Below, piece after piece: positions 16,531 to 24,409 of a stretch of DNA of 46,530 nucleotides (its first letter is position 1; each line of letters starts with the position of its first letter). Position numbers and translations under genes: made by a program. The stretch is from Alkaliphilus sp. NP8 (GTDB lineage: Bacteria; Bacillota; Clostridia; Peptostreptococcales; Natronincolaceae), in assembly GCA_015978205.1 (NCBI GenBank), contig JADWMM010000005.1:1-46530 (forward strand), in the 5' to 3' direction. The notes below the pieces were generated by a model. The model did not search any database. It had not been told where the DNA came from and saw only the letters and a program-made list of their open reading frames with translations.

Positions 16531-17382
16531 TTAAAAATATTTTAATTTAAATTGTTTTGGAGTAAGTCCATATCTCAATTTAAATAATTTTATAAAATAA
16601 GATATATTTTCATATCCTAATGTAAAAGCTACTTCAGTAACAGTATTTGTCTTCAGTAAGTCTGTAGCTAATTCTAATTTTTTATTTAAAATATATTCAG
16701 AAGGATTTATATTCATACGTTTTTTAAATAAACTGGAAAATTGAGAAAGAGACATTCCGAATTCTCTAGCTAAACTTTCTAGGTTTATTTTTTTTTCTAA
16801 ATTTTCATCAATAAATCTTATACTTAAAAAAATTGGATCATTTTTAAAGCTATTCATTATATATTTAGATGCTTTTGAATTAATTAAATTATAGACTAAT
16901 TTTTGAGAATAAATATCTATTAAAAAATTCTTGTTTTTATTTGAATCATTAAATAATAAAAATAAATTGTATAAATCATCTTTTATAGGAGTAGAATTTT
17001 TGCCAAGAAAAAATGAAGTATCAATAGTACTATTGATATTATATTTTATGGATTCATCTAAGTTTATTTTATTTAAAACAGTATTTATTAATGTTTTATT
17101 TATTTCAAAGACTAAAGCCTTAGTATTAATTGGAATATTCATATGAACTTTTGAATTTGGTGGGAGTAATAAAAAATCACTTTTATCATATAAAAAATTT
17201 TTATTTTTTAATTCTATATTTTTTTGTCCTTCTAATATAGTACAAAGTCTAATATTGCCATGCGAATAATAATTGCCAGATGAATTTTTAGGCAAATCAT
17301 AGTATAAAATTTTCACAAAGTCAGTTTCTAAATTATGAATAGATTCTATGTTTTTATCAAAGGAATTTAACATATTTATCAC
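16531..17382 (-). CDS. AraC-family transcriptional regulator
   Basis: 283 residues with a C-terminal AraC DNA-binding domain (about 185-283): INLESLAREFGMSLSQFSSL for the first helix-turn-helix and VTEVAFTLGYENISYFIKLF for the second, ending YGLTPKQF. The N-terminal half is a variable sensor with a short cupin-like segment (LLPPNSKVHMNIP). It is divergent from the alcohol dehydrogenase gene across a 220-bp spacer, the usual arrangement of a local activator and its target. Confidence 0.88.
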   Translation of the reverse strand: MINMLNSFDKNIESIHNLETDFVKILYYDLPKNSSGNYYSHGNIRLCTILEGQKNIELKNKNFLYDKSDFLLLPPNSKVHMNIPINTKALVFEINKTLINTVLNKINLDESIKYNINSTIDTSFFLGKNSTPIKDDLYNLFLLFNDSNKNKNFLIDIYSQKLVYNLINSKASKYIMNSFKNDPIFLSIRFIDENLEKKINLESLAREFGMSLSQFSSLFKKRMNINPSEYILNKKLELATDLLKTNTVTEVAFTLGYENISYFIKLFKLRYGLTPKQFKLKYF

Positions 17383-17602
17383 ATCCTAAAAAAATATAAA
17401 TTATTAATAAAAAAAATGATAAAAATTTAAAAAAAGAATTAGTTTTTTTGTTCGTATAACAATATAATAAATTCAAAGATTGTTAAAAAAATATCAGTAA
17501 ATTGTTTTTAAGAATGTTATTTTAATAACTATCTTACCCTAAATAGTACATGAAATTGGATTAAATTTCAAGTTTTTAAATTAAGATTGGAGATGATAAC
17601 AA

Positions 17603-18745
17603 ATGAATTTACAATGGTTTAGAGTACCAAAGGACATAGTATTCGGAAATGGTTCACTAGAATATTTATCTACATTAGAAGGAAAAAGAGCAACTTTAGT
17701 AACAGGTGGAAGTTCAATGAAAAGGCTTGGATTTTTAGATAAGGCAAAAGAAGAATTAGAAAAAGTAGGGATGAAAGTGTCTATAATAGATGGAGTGGAG
17801 CCAAATCCATCTTTGGAAACTGTAATTCGCGGTGGTAAAGAAATGGAAGAATTTCAACCAGATTGGATAATAGCAATAGGTGGAGGATCTGCATTAGATG
17901 CGGCAAAAATTATGTGGGTTTATTATGAGTATCCAGACACTAAGTTTCAAGATTTAGTAGAATTTAAATTTCCAAAACTTAGAAATAAAGCAAAATTAAT
18001 AGCTATACCATCAACTAGTGGAACAGCATCTGAAATAACTGCATTTTCAGTAATTACAGATACTAAAAATCATATAAAATATCCATTGGTATCAAATGAA
18101 ATAACTCCAGATATAGCAATACTAGATGGTATAATTCCTTCCAAGATGCCATCTCATATAACTGCAAATACTGGAATGGATGTTATGACTCATGCAGTTG
18201 AAGCTTATGTATCTACTAATGCGACTAGCTACACTGATCCTTTAGCTATGGAAGCTATAAAACTAACTTTTGAAAATTTAAAGATTGCATATAATAATGG
18301 AGATGATCTAAATGCTAGAGAGAATATGCATAACGCATCTGCACTAGCAGGTATGGCTTTTACAAATTCATCATTAGGAATAGTTCATAGTTTGGCTCAT
18401 AAAATAGGAGGAGAATTTGGAGTAAGTCATGGACTTGCAAATGCAATATTGCTTCCTTATGTAATAGACTATAATATGCAGGAAACTGATAAATATGATG
18501 ACATTAAAAAACAGTTTAATATAGATGATTTAAGAAAAGAGATAAAAGAATTAAATAAAAAAGTTGGAATAGAAAATAGTTTCAAAGAAGTAAAAGAAGT
18601 TGAAATAAGTGAAGAAAAGTTTAATGAAGTATTAGACCGCATGAGCAAAAATGCATTGCAAGATCCTTGTACAGTTACTAATCCGAGAAAGCCTTCAGTA
18701 GAAGATTTAAAGCAAATATATATAAACGCATTTTATGGAAATTAG
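17603..18745 (+). CDS. Iron-containing alcohol dehydrogenase
   Basis: 380 residues, the normal size for group III Fe-ADHs. Visible features: the NAD(P) site GGGSALDAAK (around 94-103), SGTASEITAFSVI and metal-ligand region GMDVMTHAVEAYVS, then SSLGIVHSLAHKIGGEFGVS and HGLANAILLPYV. Such enzymes interconvert primary alcohols and aldehydes or work on 1,3-propanediol or butanol; the exact substrate cannot be read. GGAGATGATAAC precedes the ATG. Likely controlled by the divergent AraC gene. Confidence 0.93.
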   Translation: MNLQWFRVPKDIVFGNGSLEYLSTLEGKRATLVTGGSSMKRLGFLDKAKEELEKVGMKVSIIDGVEPNPSLETVIRGGKEMEEFQPDWIIAIGGGSALDAAKIMWVYYEYPDTKFQDLVEFKFPKLRNKAKLIAIPSTSGTASEITAFSVITDTKNHIKYPLVSNEITPDIAILDGIIPSKMPSHITANTGMDVMTHAVEAYVSTNATSYTDPLAMEAIKLTFENLKIAYNNGDDLNARENMHNASALAGMAFTNSSLGIVHSLAHKIGGEFGVSHGLANAILLPYVIDYNMQETDKYDDIKKQFNIDDLRKEIKELNKKVGIENSFKEVKEVEISEEKFNEVLDRMSKNALQDPCTVTNPRKPSVEDLKQIYINAFYGN

Positions 18746-18904
18746 TGTTTAGATTTATAAAACTGTAAATTAAATTTTGTAAAACTAATTTTAAAATATC
18801 TATAGTATAACTCAATATTATATTTATGATTATTTAACATTTAATTTAAAAGGGGTAGATTCTAAAACACATTAAAAGAAAAATAAGTAATAGAACATAT
18901 ATGT

Positions 18905-18940
18905 AACCCCTCAAACTATAAGTTTGAGGGGTTTATTAAA
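18905..18940. terminator. Bidirectional terminator, ADH / BCCT
   Basis: AACCCCTCAAACT-ata-AGTTTGAGGGGTT is a 13-bp perfect stem with a 3-nt loop between two converging genes; T-rich sequence follows. Confidence 0.85.
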
Positions 18941-18967
18941 TATTACATTATAAAATTCAATTATTAC

Positions 18968-20524
18968 TTAACTAGCTTTTGTTTCTAAAAGTTCTTCTCT
19001 ATATTCAACTAAAATTCTTTGTTCTTTTGCCATTAATTTAGCAACTTTAGGAGCTAACCAAATCATTGGTAAAAGTATAATAGAAACAGGAACTGCCGTT
19101 ACAACAATAAAGGATTGTAAAGCATCAACACTTCCTTCGCCAATTCGAAGAAGTATAGCAGCAACAAATCCCATAACAAGAGCCCAAAATACTCTAATAC
19201 TTCCTTTGGGATTATCACTTCCTGTAATAGCCATAGAAATAGTATAAGCCATAGAGTCACCAGTTGTAGCTACAAAGGAAGCGGTTACAAATAAGAATGC
19301 TGTTGCCATAAATAAGCCCATAGGTAACTGTTGAGTAATTGCAATCATTGCAGCCGGCATACCAGCACTATTTAAAGCACCAGAAATAACTCCTGGGTTT
19401 TGTAGTTCAAAAAATATACCTGAACCACCTATAACTGTAAACCAAAAGTTTGTAACAATAGGAGCTATAACAGCAACTGCAATAAATAATTCTCTTAATG
19501 TTCTTCCTCTTGAAATACGACTTATAAAAATAGCCATCATTGGGCCATATCCAATAAACCAACCCCAGAAAAAGACAGTCCAAGAAGAAAGCCAGTTTTT
19601 GTCTCCACGATAAAGACTTAATTTTAGGAAATCCTGTGTATAAGTTGCTATAGAACTAAGGAATGAATCGAAAATAAATGCACCAGGACCTAAGAATACC
19701 ATAGCTATAACTAATAAAAATGTAAGAATAATGTTGAATCTACTTAATATTTGAATACCTTTATCAATACCAGATACAGCTGAAATAGCTGCTACTGTTA
19801 CAAGTCCAAAAACAATAAATAATTGCGTAATATATGTATTTGGAATACCAAAAAGACTATTAAGACCATATGCTACTTGTAGACCAAGAAAACCTATTGG
19901 ACCTATTGTACCTGCAGCAACAGCAATAACAGAAAATGAATCAACAAGTGTTCCTAATATACTATTTTTCATTATTTTTTCACCAAAAATAGGGTAAAGA
20001 AGTGTACGGGGTTTAAGTGGCATACCTTTACTATAATGTCCATACATTAAAACTACAGAGCTTAGTGTTCCTAAAATAGCCCAAGCAAGAAAGCCCCAAT
20101 GTACGAAAGATTGAGATAAGGCAGGTATAACGGCACTTTGGGTTGCTGATTCAACACCAGTAAATGCTGGTGGAGTGGATATGAAATGATATATAGGTTC
20201 AGCTGCTGCCCAAAAAACACCACCTCCAGCAAGAAGTGTACACATTATAATTGCTATCCATCTAAAAGTACTCATTTCAGGGGAACTTAGATTTCCGAGA
20301 CGAATGTTTCCAACATTAGATATTGCCATACCGATTGCAATCAGAAATGTGACAAGGACTAAAACTTGCCAAAAAGATCCAAAATACTTGACTGAAAAGT
20401 TGAAACAATAGGTTACAACACTACTAACAAGATCAGCATTAATTAGTGAAGCTAATACAAATAGGACTAATAGTCCACCGCTTATCATTAACACTGGCCA
20501 ATCAATTTCATTTTTAAAATTCAA
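18968..20524 (-). CDS. BCCT-family transporter (betaine/carnitine/choline type)
   Basis: 518 residues with about twelve membrane helices, of family length. The BCCT signature is present: WTVFFWGWFIGYGPMMAIF then SRISRGRTLREL, plus the GMAISNVGNIRLG start region and the conserved Trp/Tyr-rich binding helix. It imports or exchanges a quaternary amine (glycine betaine, carnitine, choline) with Na+ or in antiport. The C-terminal tail is short, which argues against a strong osmosensor. GGAGGT precedes the start. No trimethylamine-forming enzyme is adjacent. Confidence 0.92.
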   Translation of the reverse strand: MNFKNEIDWPVLMISGGLLVLFVLASLINADLVSSVVTYCFNFSVKYFGSFWQVLVLVTFLIAIGMAISNVGNIRLGNLSSPEMSTFRWIAIIMCTLLAGGGVFWAAAEPIYHFISTPPAFTGVESATQSAVIPALSQSFVHWGFLAWAILGTLSSVVLMYGHYSKGMPLKPRTLLYPIFGEKIMKNSILGTLVDSFSVIAVAAGTIGPIGFLGLQVAYGLNSLFGIPNTYITQLFIVFGLVTVAAISAVSGIDKGIQILSRFNIILTFLLVIAMVFLGPGAFIFDSFLSSIATYTQDFLKLSLYRGDKNWLSSWTVFFWGWFIGYGPMMAIFISRISRGRTLRELFIAVAVIAPIVTNFWFTVIGGSGIFFELQNPGVISGALNSAGMPAAMIAITQQLPMGLFMATAFLFVTASFVATTGDSMAYTISMAITGSDNPKGSIRVFWALVMGFVAAILLRIGEGSVDALQSFIVVTAVPVSIILLPMIWLAPKVAKLMAKEQRILVEYREELLETKAS

Positions 20525-20868
20525 AAAATAACCTCCTAGATTTTAACATCATAAAAGATGTTTAGTTTTTATTGCTAAATTAGAGCACAGTTAATAACTA
20601 TAACATAAAAAATATGAAATTCCAAAGGTAAAAAGATGATATAATCATTTTAAAGATAAAATTGAAATGATTTAAGCTTTAGTTAGATAAGCATATGATT
20701 AAATACTTATTTAAGTAAATTCAGTAAAATAAAATGAATTTGAGTCTTAAAAATAAATGTAATAAATGAATAAGTTAACGTAATATAATATAGAAATCTA
20801 TTAATAATAGTAGAAATACAGTATGGTTTTTAATAATTTCAAATTATATTTTAAAGGAGAGTTGTTAT
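20525..20868. other. Intergenic region BCCT / flavin reductase, nothing recognised
   Basis: About 340 bp of AT-rich sequence with no gene or RNA that I can recognise; it must hold the two divergent promoters. Confidence 0.55.
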
Positions 20869-21360
20869 ATGAAGTTTTATGAGAATTTAGGTACGGCAAT
20901 GGAAAATCTAACAAAACGAGGAGCTTTTTTAACTGTAAAAGGTAATAAAGAGATAAATACTATGACTATAGCTTGGGGATATGTAGGTTTCAGCTGGAAT
21001 AAACCATATTTTGTAGCAATGGTTAGACCACAAAGATATACATATGAAATTATTCAAAAAGCTAAGGATTACACAATTAGTATACCTTATAATGATGATA
21101 TGAAAAGAGCATTAACTATTTGCGGTACTAAATCAGGTAGGGATATTGATAAAGAAAAAGAAGCTAATATACAATATAAACCATCTAAAATAGTAGAGTC
21201 ACCTATAATAGGAAGTTGTAATATGCATTATGAATGTAAAATAAGTTATGTTGACAAAATAGATAAAGAAAAATTTCCAGAAGAATTAAAGAATAACTAT
21301 GTAAATGATGATTATCATTATGTATATTATGGAGAAATATTAGATAGCTACGAAGCTTAA
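20869..21360 (+). CDS. Flavin reductase-like FMN-binding split-barrel protein
   Basis: 163 residues, full length for this small Flavin_Reduct group. Features: LTKRGAFLTVKGNKEINTMT at the N-terminus, AWGYVGFSWNKPYFVAMV (the strand that lines FMN), then RPQRYTYEII and a CGTKSGRDIDKEKEA block. It probably binds FMN and acts in flavin or small-molecule reduction in the cytoplasm. Strong AAAGGAGAG ribosome site. A T-box-like RNA element begins almost at its stop codon. Confidence 0.88.
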   Translation: MKFYENLGTAMENLTKRGAFLTVKGNKEINTMTIAWGYVGFSWNKPYFVAMVRPQRYTYEIIQKAKDYTISIPYNDDMKRALTICGTKSGRDIDKEKEANIQYKPSKIVESPIIGSCNMHYECKISYVDKIDKEKFPEELKNNYVNDDYHYVYYGEILDSYEA

Positions 21361-21384
21361 AGTTTTCAATTTAATATTGCTTAT

Positions 21385-21465
21385 AAATTTAAAGTGGTAA
21401 CACGATATGTAATCTCGTCTTTTTGTAAACAAAACAAGAGGGCGAGTTTTTTTATTATAATGTTT
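21385..21465 (+). promoter_or_regulatory. T-box-like antiterminator/terminator, truncated leader
   Basis: The sequence TTTAAAGTGGTAACACGA followed by TCTCGTC resembles the T-box consensus (AAGGTGGTACCACG ... TCGTCC). It contains the TGGT bulge that would pair with an uncharged ACCA tRNA end. The stem CTCGTCTTTTTGT / ACAAGAGGGCGAG pairs over 13 bp (with GU pairs) and is followed by TTTTTTTATT. The upstream codon-reading stem I of a T-box would lie inside the flavin reductase gene, so only the 3' half exists. It now most likely serves as that gene's terminator. Confidence 0.6.
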
Positions 21466-21570
21466 CTATTGGATTTATCAATATATGGATATGAAAACAT
21501 ATCCATATATACTTGAAAAAATTCGTATAATATGATAGATTGTATTCGTAATTCATATATTATATTACAT

Positions 21571-21641
21571 GTTTCGTATAATTTTGACAATATGGGTCAA
21601 AAGTTTCTACCTGCTAACCGTAAATTTGCAGACTACGAGGT
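21571..21641 (+). promoter_or_regulatory. Purine riboswitch, guanine type
   Basis: The aptamer is complete: P1 TCGTA (21574-21578) with TACGA (21634-21638), P2 TTTTGAC with GTCAAAA, TTTCTACC, the P3 arm around CTGCTAACCGTAAATTTGCAG, then GACTACG. The specificity base before the P1 strand is C (21633), which indicates guanine/hypoxanthine rather than adenine (which has T). It lies about 100 nt before the purine permease gene. Confidence 0.93.
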
Positions 21642-21731
21642 TTTATTAAATTTAAAATTTTTTTATAATAACTCCTCGGTTATAAGATACTTACAATTAA
21701 TATAGTGTATGGAAAATATTACTAGAGGAGT
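21636..21731 (+). promoter_or_regulatory. Candidate translational expression platform of the guanine riboswitch
   Basis: ACTCCTC (21671-21677) is complementary to GAGGAGT (21725-21731), the ribosome site of the permease gene. CGAGGTTTTATTA (21636-21648) can instead pair with the segment ending CCTCG (21666-21678; 11 of 13 positions). Because CGA is also the 3' strand of P1, guanine binding would free the anti-ribosome sequence. No U-run terminator is obvious, so control at translation is inferred. Confidence 0.5.
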
Positions 21732-21739
21732 GGATAAAA

Positions 21740-23068
21740 ATGAAAAAAGGAAGTATTTATGAACTAGATGGTAGAGTTCCATTAAAACAAGCTATACCTT
21801 TAGGTTTACAACACGTATTATCTATGTTTGTAGGAAACGTATCACCATTAATTATTGTTTGTGGGTTATTAAATATGCCCTTAGAACAAAAAACTATTCT
21901 TATTCAAAATGCTATGTTCATAGCAGGTTTTGTAACTCTTATTCAATTATATCCAATTTGGAGAGTTGGGTCCAAACTACCAATAGTTATGGGTACAAGC
22001 TCTGGATTTTTACCAACAATACAGGCTGCAGCTAGTGTATATGGCTATGGAGCAGTTTTAGGAGCCAGTTTAGTTGGTGCTTTTCTCGAAATTATTCTCG
22101 GATTTTTTATTAAACCCCTTAGAAAGATATTTCCACCAGTAGTAACAGGTACAGTTGTTATATCAATTGGACTTTCTTTAATACCGATAGGAATAACATA
22201 TTTTGCAGGTGGCTTTGGAGCTGCAGATTTTGGTTCTATGAGCAATCTATTTTTAGGTACTCTTGTTATTGTTATTGTATTATTTTTAAAGCAATTTACA
22301 AAAGGATTTACAAGCGTTTCATCTGTATTAATTGGAATTATTGCTGGCTATATAGTTGCTATATTTATGGGGAAGGTAGACTTTACACCTATAATTGAGG
22401 CTAGTTGGTTTAGTTTACCTAAGCCTTTTATGTATAAAATGGAATTTAAGATGGAAGCTATTATACCTATAGCTATTATGTATATAGCTACTGCTGTTGA
22501 AACTATAGGAGATATTTCTGCAGTAACAGTAGGTGGATTAGATAGAGAAGCTACTGACAGAGAATTGTCAGGCGGTGTATTAGTTGATGGTGTTGGTAGT
22601 ATGATTGCTTCTTTCTTTGGAGTATTACCTAACACATCATTCAGCCAAAATGTTGGACTTGTCGGTATGACAAAGGTAGTTAATAGATTTGTAATAATGA
22701 CAGGCGCTGTGTTTTTAATAATAGCAGGATTTATACCTAAGTTAGGTGCGATAGTTTCTGCTGTGCCTCACTCGGTACTTGGTGGAGCAACAATTATTAT
22801 GTTTTCAATGATTGCAATAAGTGGTATGCAATTAGTATTTAAAGAAAATATGTATGGAAGAAATGCAGTAATAGTTGCTGTTGCTTTAGGTTTAGGTTTA
22901 GGCTTTGGTTCTGTACCTAATGCTCTTCAATATTTACCAGATTGGGTTAATCTTATTTTTGCACAAAATGGAATAGTAATAGCATTTGTGGTAGCGGTTA
23001 TACTAAATTTGATACTACCACAAGATAAAGAAATGTCATTTCAATATAAAGAAATAAAAGCTGAATAA
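21740..23068 (+). CDS. Uracil-xanthine permease family (NCS2) purine transporter
   Basis: 442 residues with about 13-14 membrane segments, typical of PbuX/UacT nucleobase:cation symporters. The NCS2 signature QNVGLVGMTKVVNR is present, along with the substrate-helix region TAVETIGDISAV. Xanthine, guanine/hypoxanthine or urate are possible substrates; the guanine riboswitch upstream and the xanthine dehydrogenase genes downstream favour xanthine or related purines. A U-tailed hairpin at 23078-23112 separates it from the xdh genes. Confidence 0.93.
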   Translation: MKKGSIYELDGRVPLKQAIPLGLQHVLSMFVGNVSPLIIVCGLLNMPLEQKTILIQNAMFIAGFVTLIQLYPIWRVGSKLPIVMGTSSGFLPTIQAAASVYGYGAVLGASLVGAFLEIILGFFIKPLRKIFPPVVTGTVVISIGLSLIPIGITYFAGGFGAADFGSMSNLFLGTLVIVIVLFLKQFTKGFTSVSSVLIGIIAGYIVAIFMGKVDFTPIIEASWFSLPKPFMYKMEFKMEAIIPIAIMYIATAVETIGDISAVTVGGLDREATDRELSGGVLVDGVGSMIASFFGVLPNTSFSQNVGLVGMTKVVNRFVIMTGAVFLIIAGFIPKLGAIVSAVPHSVLGGATIIMFSMIAISGMQLVFKENMYGRNAVIVAVALGLGLGFGSVPNALQYLPDWVNLIFAQNGIVIAFVVAVILNLILPQDKEMSFQYKEIKAE

Positions 23069-23077
23069 AAGGAAAAC

Positions 23078-23112
23078 CTTCCATTGAGTTTCGGCTAATG
23101 GAAGTTTTTTTT
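23078..23112 (+). terminator. Terminator between purine permease and xdh genes
   Basis: CTTCCATT-gagtttcggct-AATGGAAG followed by eight T. The xdh genes are therefore likely to have some promoter of their own or depend on readthrough. Confidence 0.8.
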
Positions 23113-23162
23113 AATTAATAATAATTTATATACTACTCAATGAAGCAAGGTAAGAAGGGAGA

Positions 23163-23957
23163 ATGAATGTGTTTTCATTAAAAGAATATATATCTGTTAA
23201 AAGTTTAGAAGAAGCCTATGGACTGCTTAATCAAAATAAAAACAATGTTATATTAGGAGGCCTATTATGGCTTAAAATGGGAAATAAAAATTATAATAAA
23301 GGCATTGATTTATCTCAGTTAGGTCTTGATACTATTACAGAGACAGAATCTGAAGTTGAGATTGGATGCATGGCAACACTTAGACAAATTGAAACAAGCC
23401 AGATCATAAATAACTATTTTGATGGAATATTAGGAAAATCAGTTAAAAATATTGTTGGAGTACAGTTTAGAAACTGTGCAACAGTTGGAGGAAGTGTATA
23501 TTCAAGATTTGGATTTTCAGATATATTAACAGCACTATTAGCATTAGATAGTTATGTTGAGTTGTATAAAGGAGGTATAATTCCTTTAGAGCAATTTGTA
23601 GCTATGCCTATAAAAAAAGATATTTTAATTAAGATAATTATAAAAAAAGATGGATGCAGAGCAAGTTATAAAAGTCATAGAATAGCTTCAACAGATTTCC
23701 CAGTACTAGCAGTTTGTGTTAGTAGATGTAGTGCAAGCTGGAAAGTAGCCATTGGAGCAAGACCTAATAAAGCAACATTAGCTATTAATGCAGCTAAACT
23801 ACTTTCACAAAATCCAACGAAGGACGATATAGGGGCTGCATGTGTGGAAGCTTTAAATGAAGTTAAATTTGGTACAAACTTAAGAGGCTCAGCAGAGTAT
23901 AGAAGTCAGCTAGCTAAGGTACTTGTAAGGAGAGGAGTAGAAGATATATGCAAATAA
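23163..23957 (+). CDS. xdhB: Xanthine dehydrogenase-type FAD-binding subunit
   Basis: 264 residues of the CO dehydrogenase flavoprotein/XdhB family. The FAD site is seen in NNVILGGLLWLKMG (variant of the usual AGGTDL), with QFRNCATVGGSVYSRFGFSD matching the second FAD motif. In the heterotrimeric enzyme it passes electrons from the 2Fe-2S clusters to FAD. The first FAD loop is less canonical than usual. Start: ATG at 23163 with AAGGGAG close upstream; a GTG two codons in is possible. It overlaps the 2Fe-2S subunit gene by 10 nt. Confidence 0.9.
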   Translation: MNVFSLKEYISVKSLEEAYGLLNQNKNNVILGGLLWLKMGNKNYNKGIDLSQLGLDTITETESEVEIGCMATLRQIETSQIINNYFDGILGKSVKNIVGVQFRNCATVGGSVYSRFGFSDILTALLALDSYVELYKGGIIPLEQFVAMPIKKDILIKIIIKKDGCRASYKSHRIASTDFPVLAVCVSRCSASWKVAIGARPNKATLAINAAKLLSQNPTKDDIGAACVEALNEVKFGTNLRGSAEYRSQLAKVLVRRGVEDICK

Positions 23958-24409
23958 AATGTTATATAAATGGAAGATTATTTAATGAAGATATAGAACC
24001 AGATATGCTTCTTATAGATTTTTTACGTAACCTTGGATTTACTAGTGTTAAACGTGGCTGTGATACAGCAAACTGCGGACTGTGTACTGTTGTAGTTAAC
24101 GAAAAAGCAGTATTATCATGCTCTGTTTTAGCAGCAAGTATTAATGAAAAACATATAACTACACTTGAAGGATTAGAGGATGAAGCCAAGATTATTGGCG
24201 AGCTTATTGCAAATGAAGGTGCAGACCAATGTGGTTTTTGTAGTCCAGGATTTTTAATGAATGTAATTACTATGAAAAAAGAGCTGGAAAATCCAACAGA
24301 CGAAGAAATAAAGCATTATCTTTCAGGTAACTTATGTCGTTGTACAGGATATATGGGACAGCTACGAGCTATTAAGAAATATCTAGAATTAGGAAAGGAC
24401 GGTGAATAA
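23948..24409 (+). CDS. xdhC: Xanthine dehydrogenase-type 2Fe-2S subunit
   Basis: 153 residues. Plant-type ferredoxin cluster: C38, C43, C46 and C58 (GCDTANCGLC). Second helical cluster: C95, C98, C130 and C132 (DQCGFCSPGF, NLCRCTGYMG). All eight ligands are intact. It carries electrons from the molybdenum site to FAD. Its stop codon abuts the start of the large subunit gene, so the three subunits are translated as a coupled unit. Confidence 0.95.
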   Translation: MQIKCYINGRLFNEDIEPDMLLIDFLRNLGFTSVKRGCDTANCGLCTVVVNEKAVLSCSVLAASINEKHITTLEGLEDEAKIIGELIANEGADQCGFCSPGFLMNVITMKKELENPTDEEIKHYLSGNLCRCTGYMGQLRAIKKYLELGKDGE

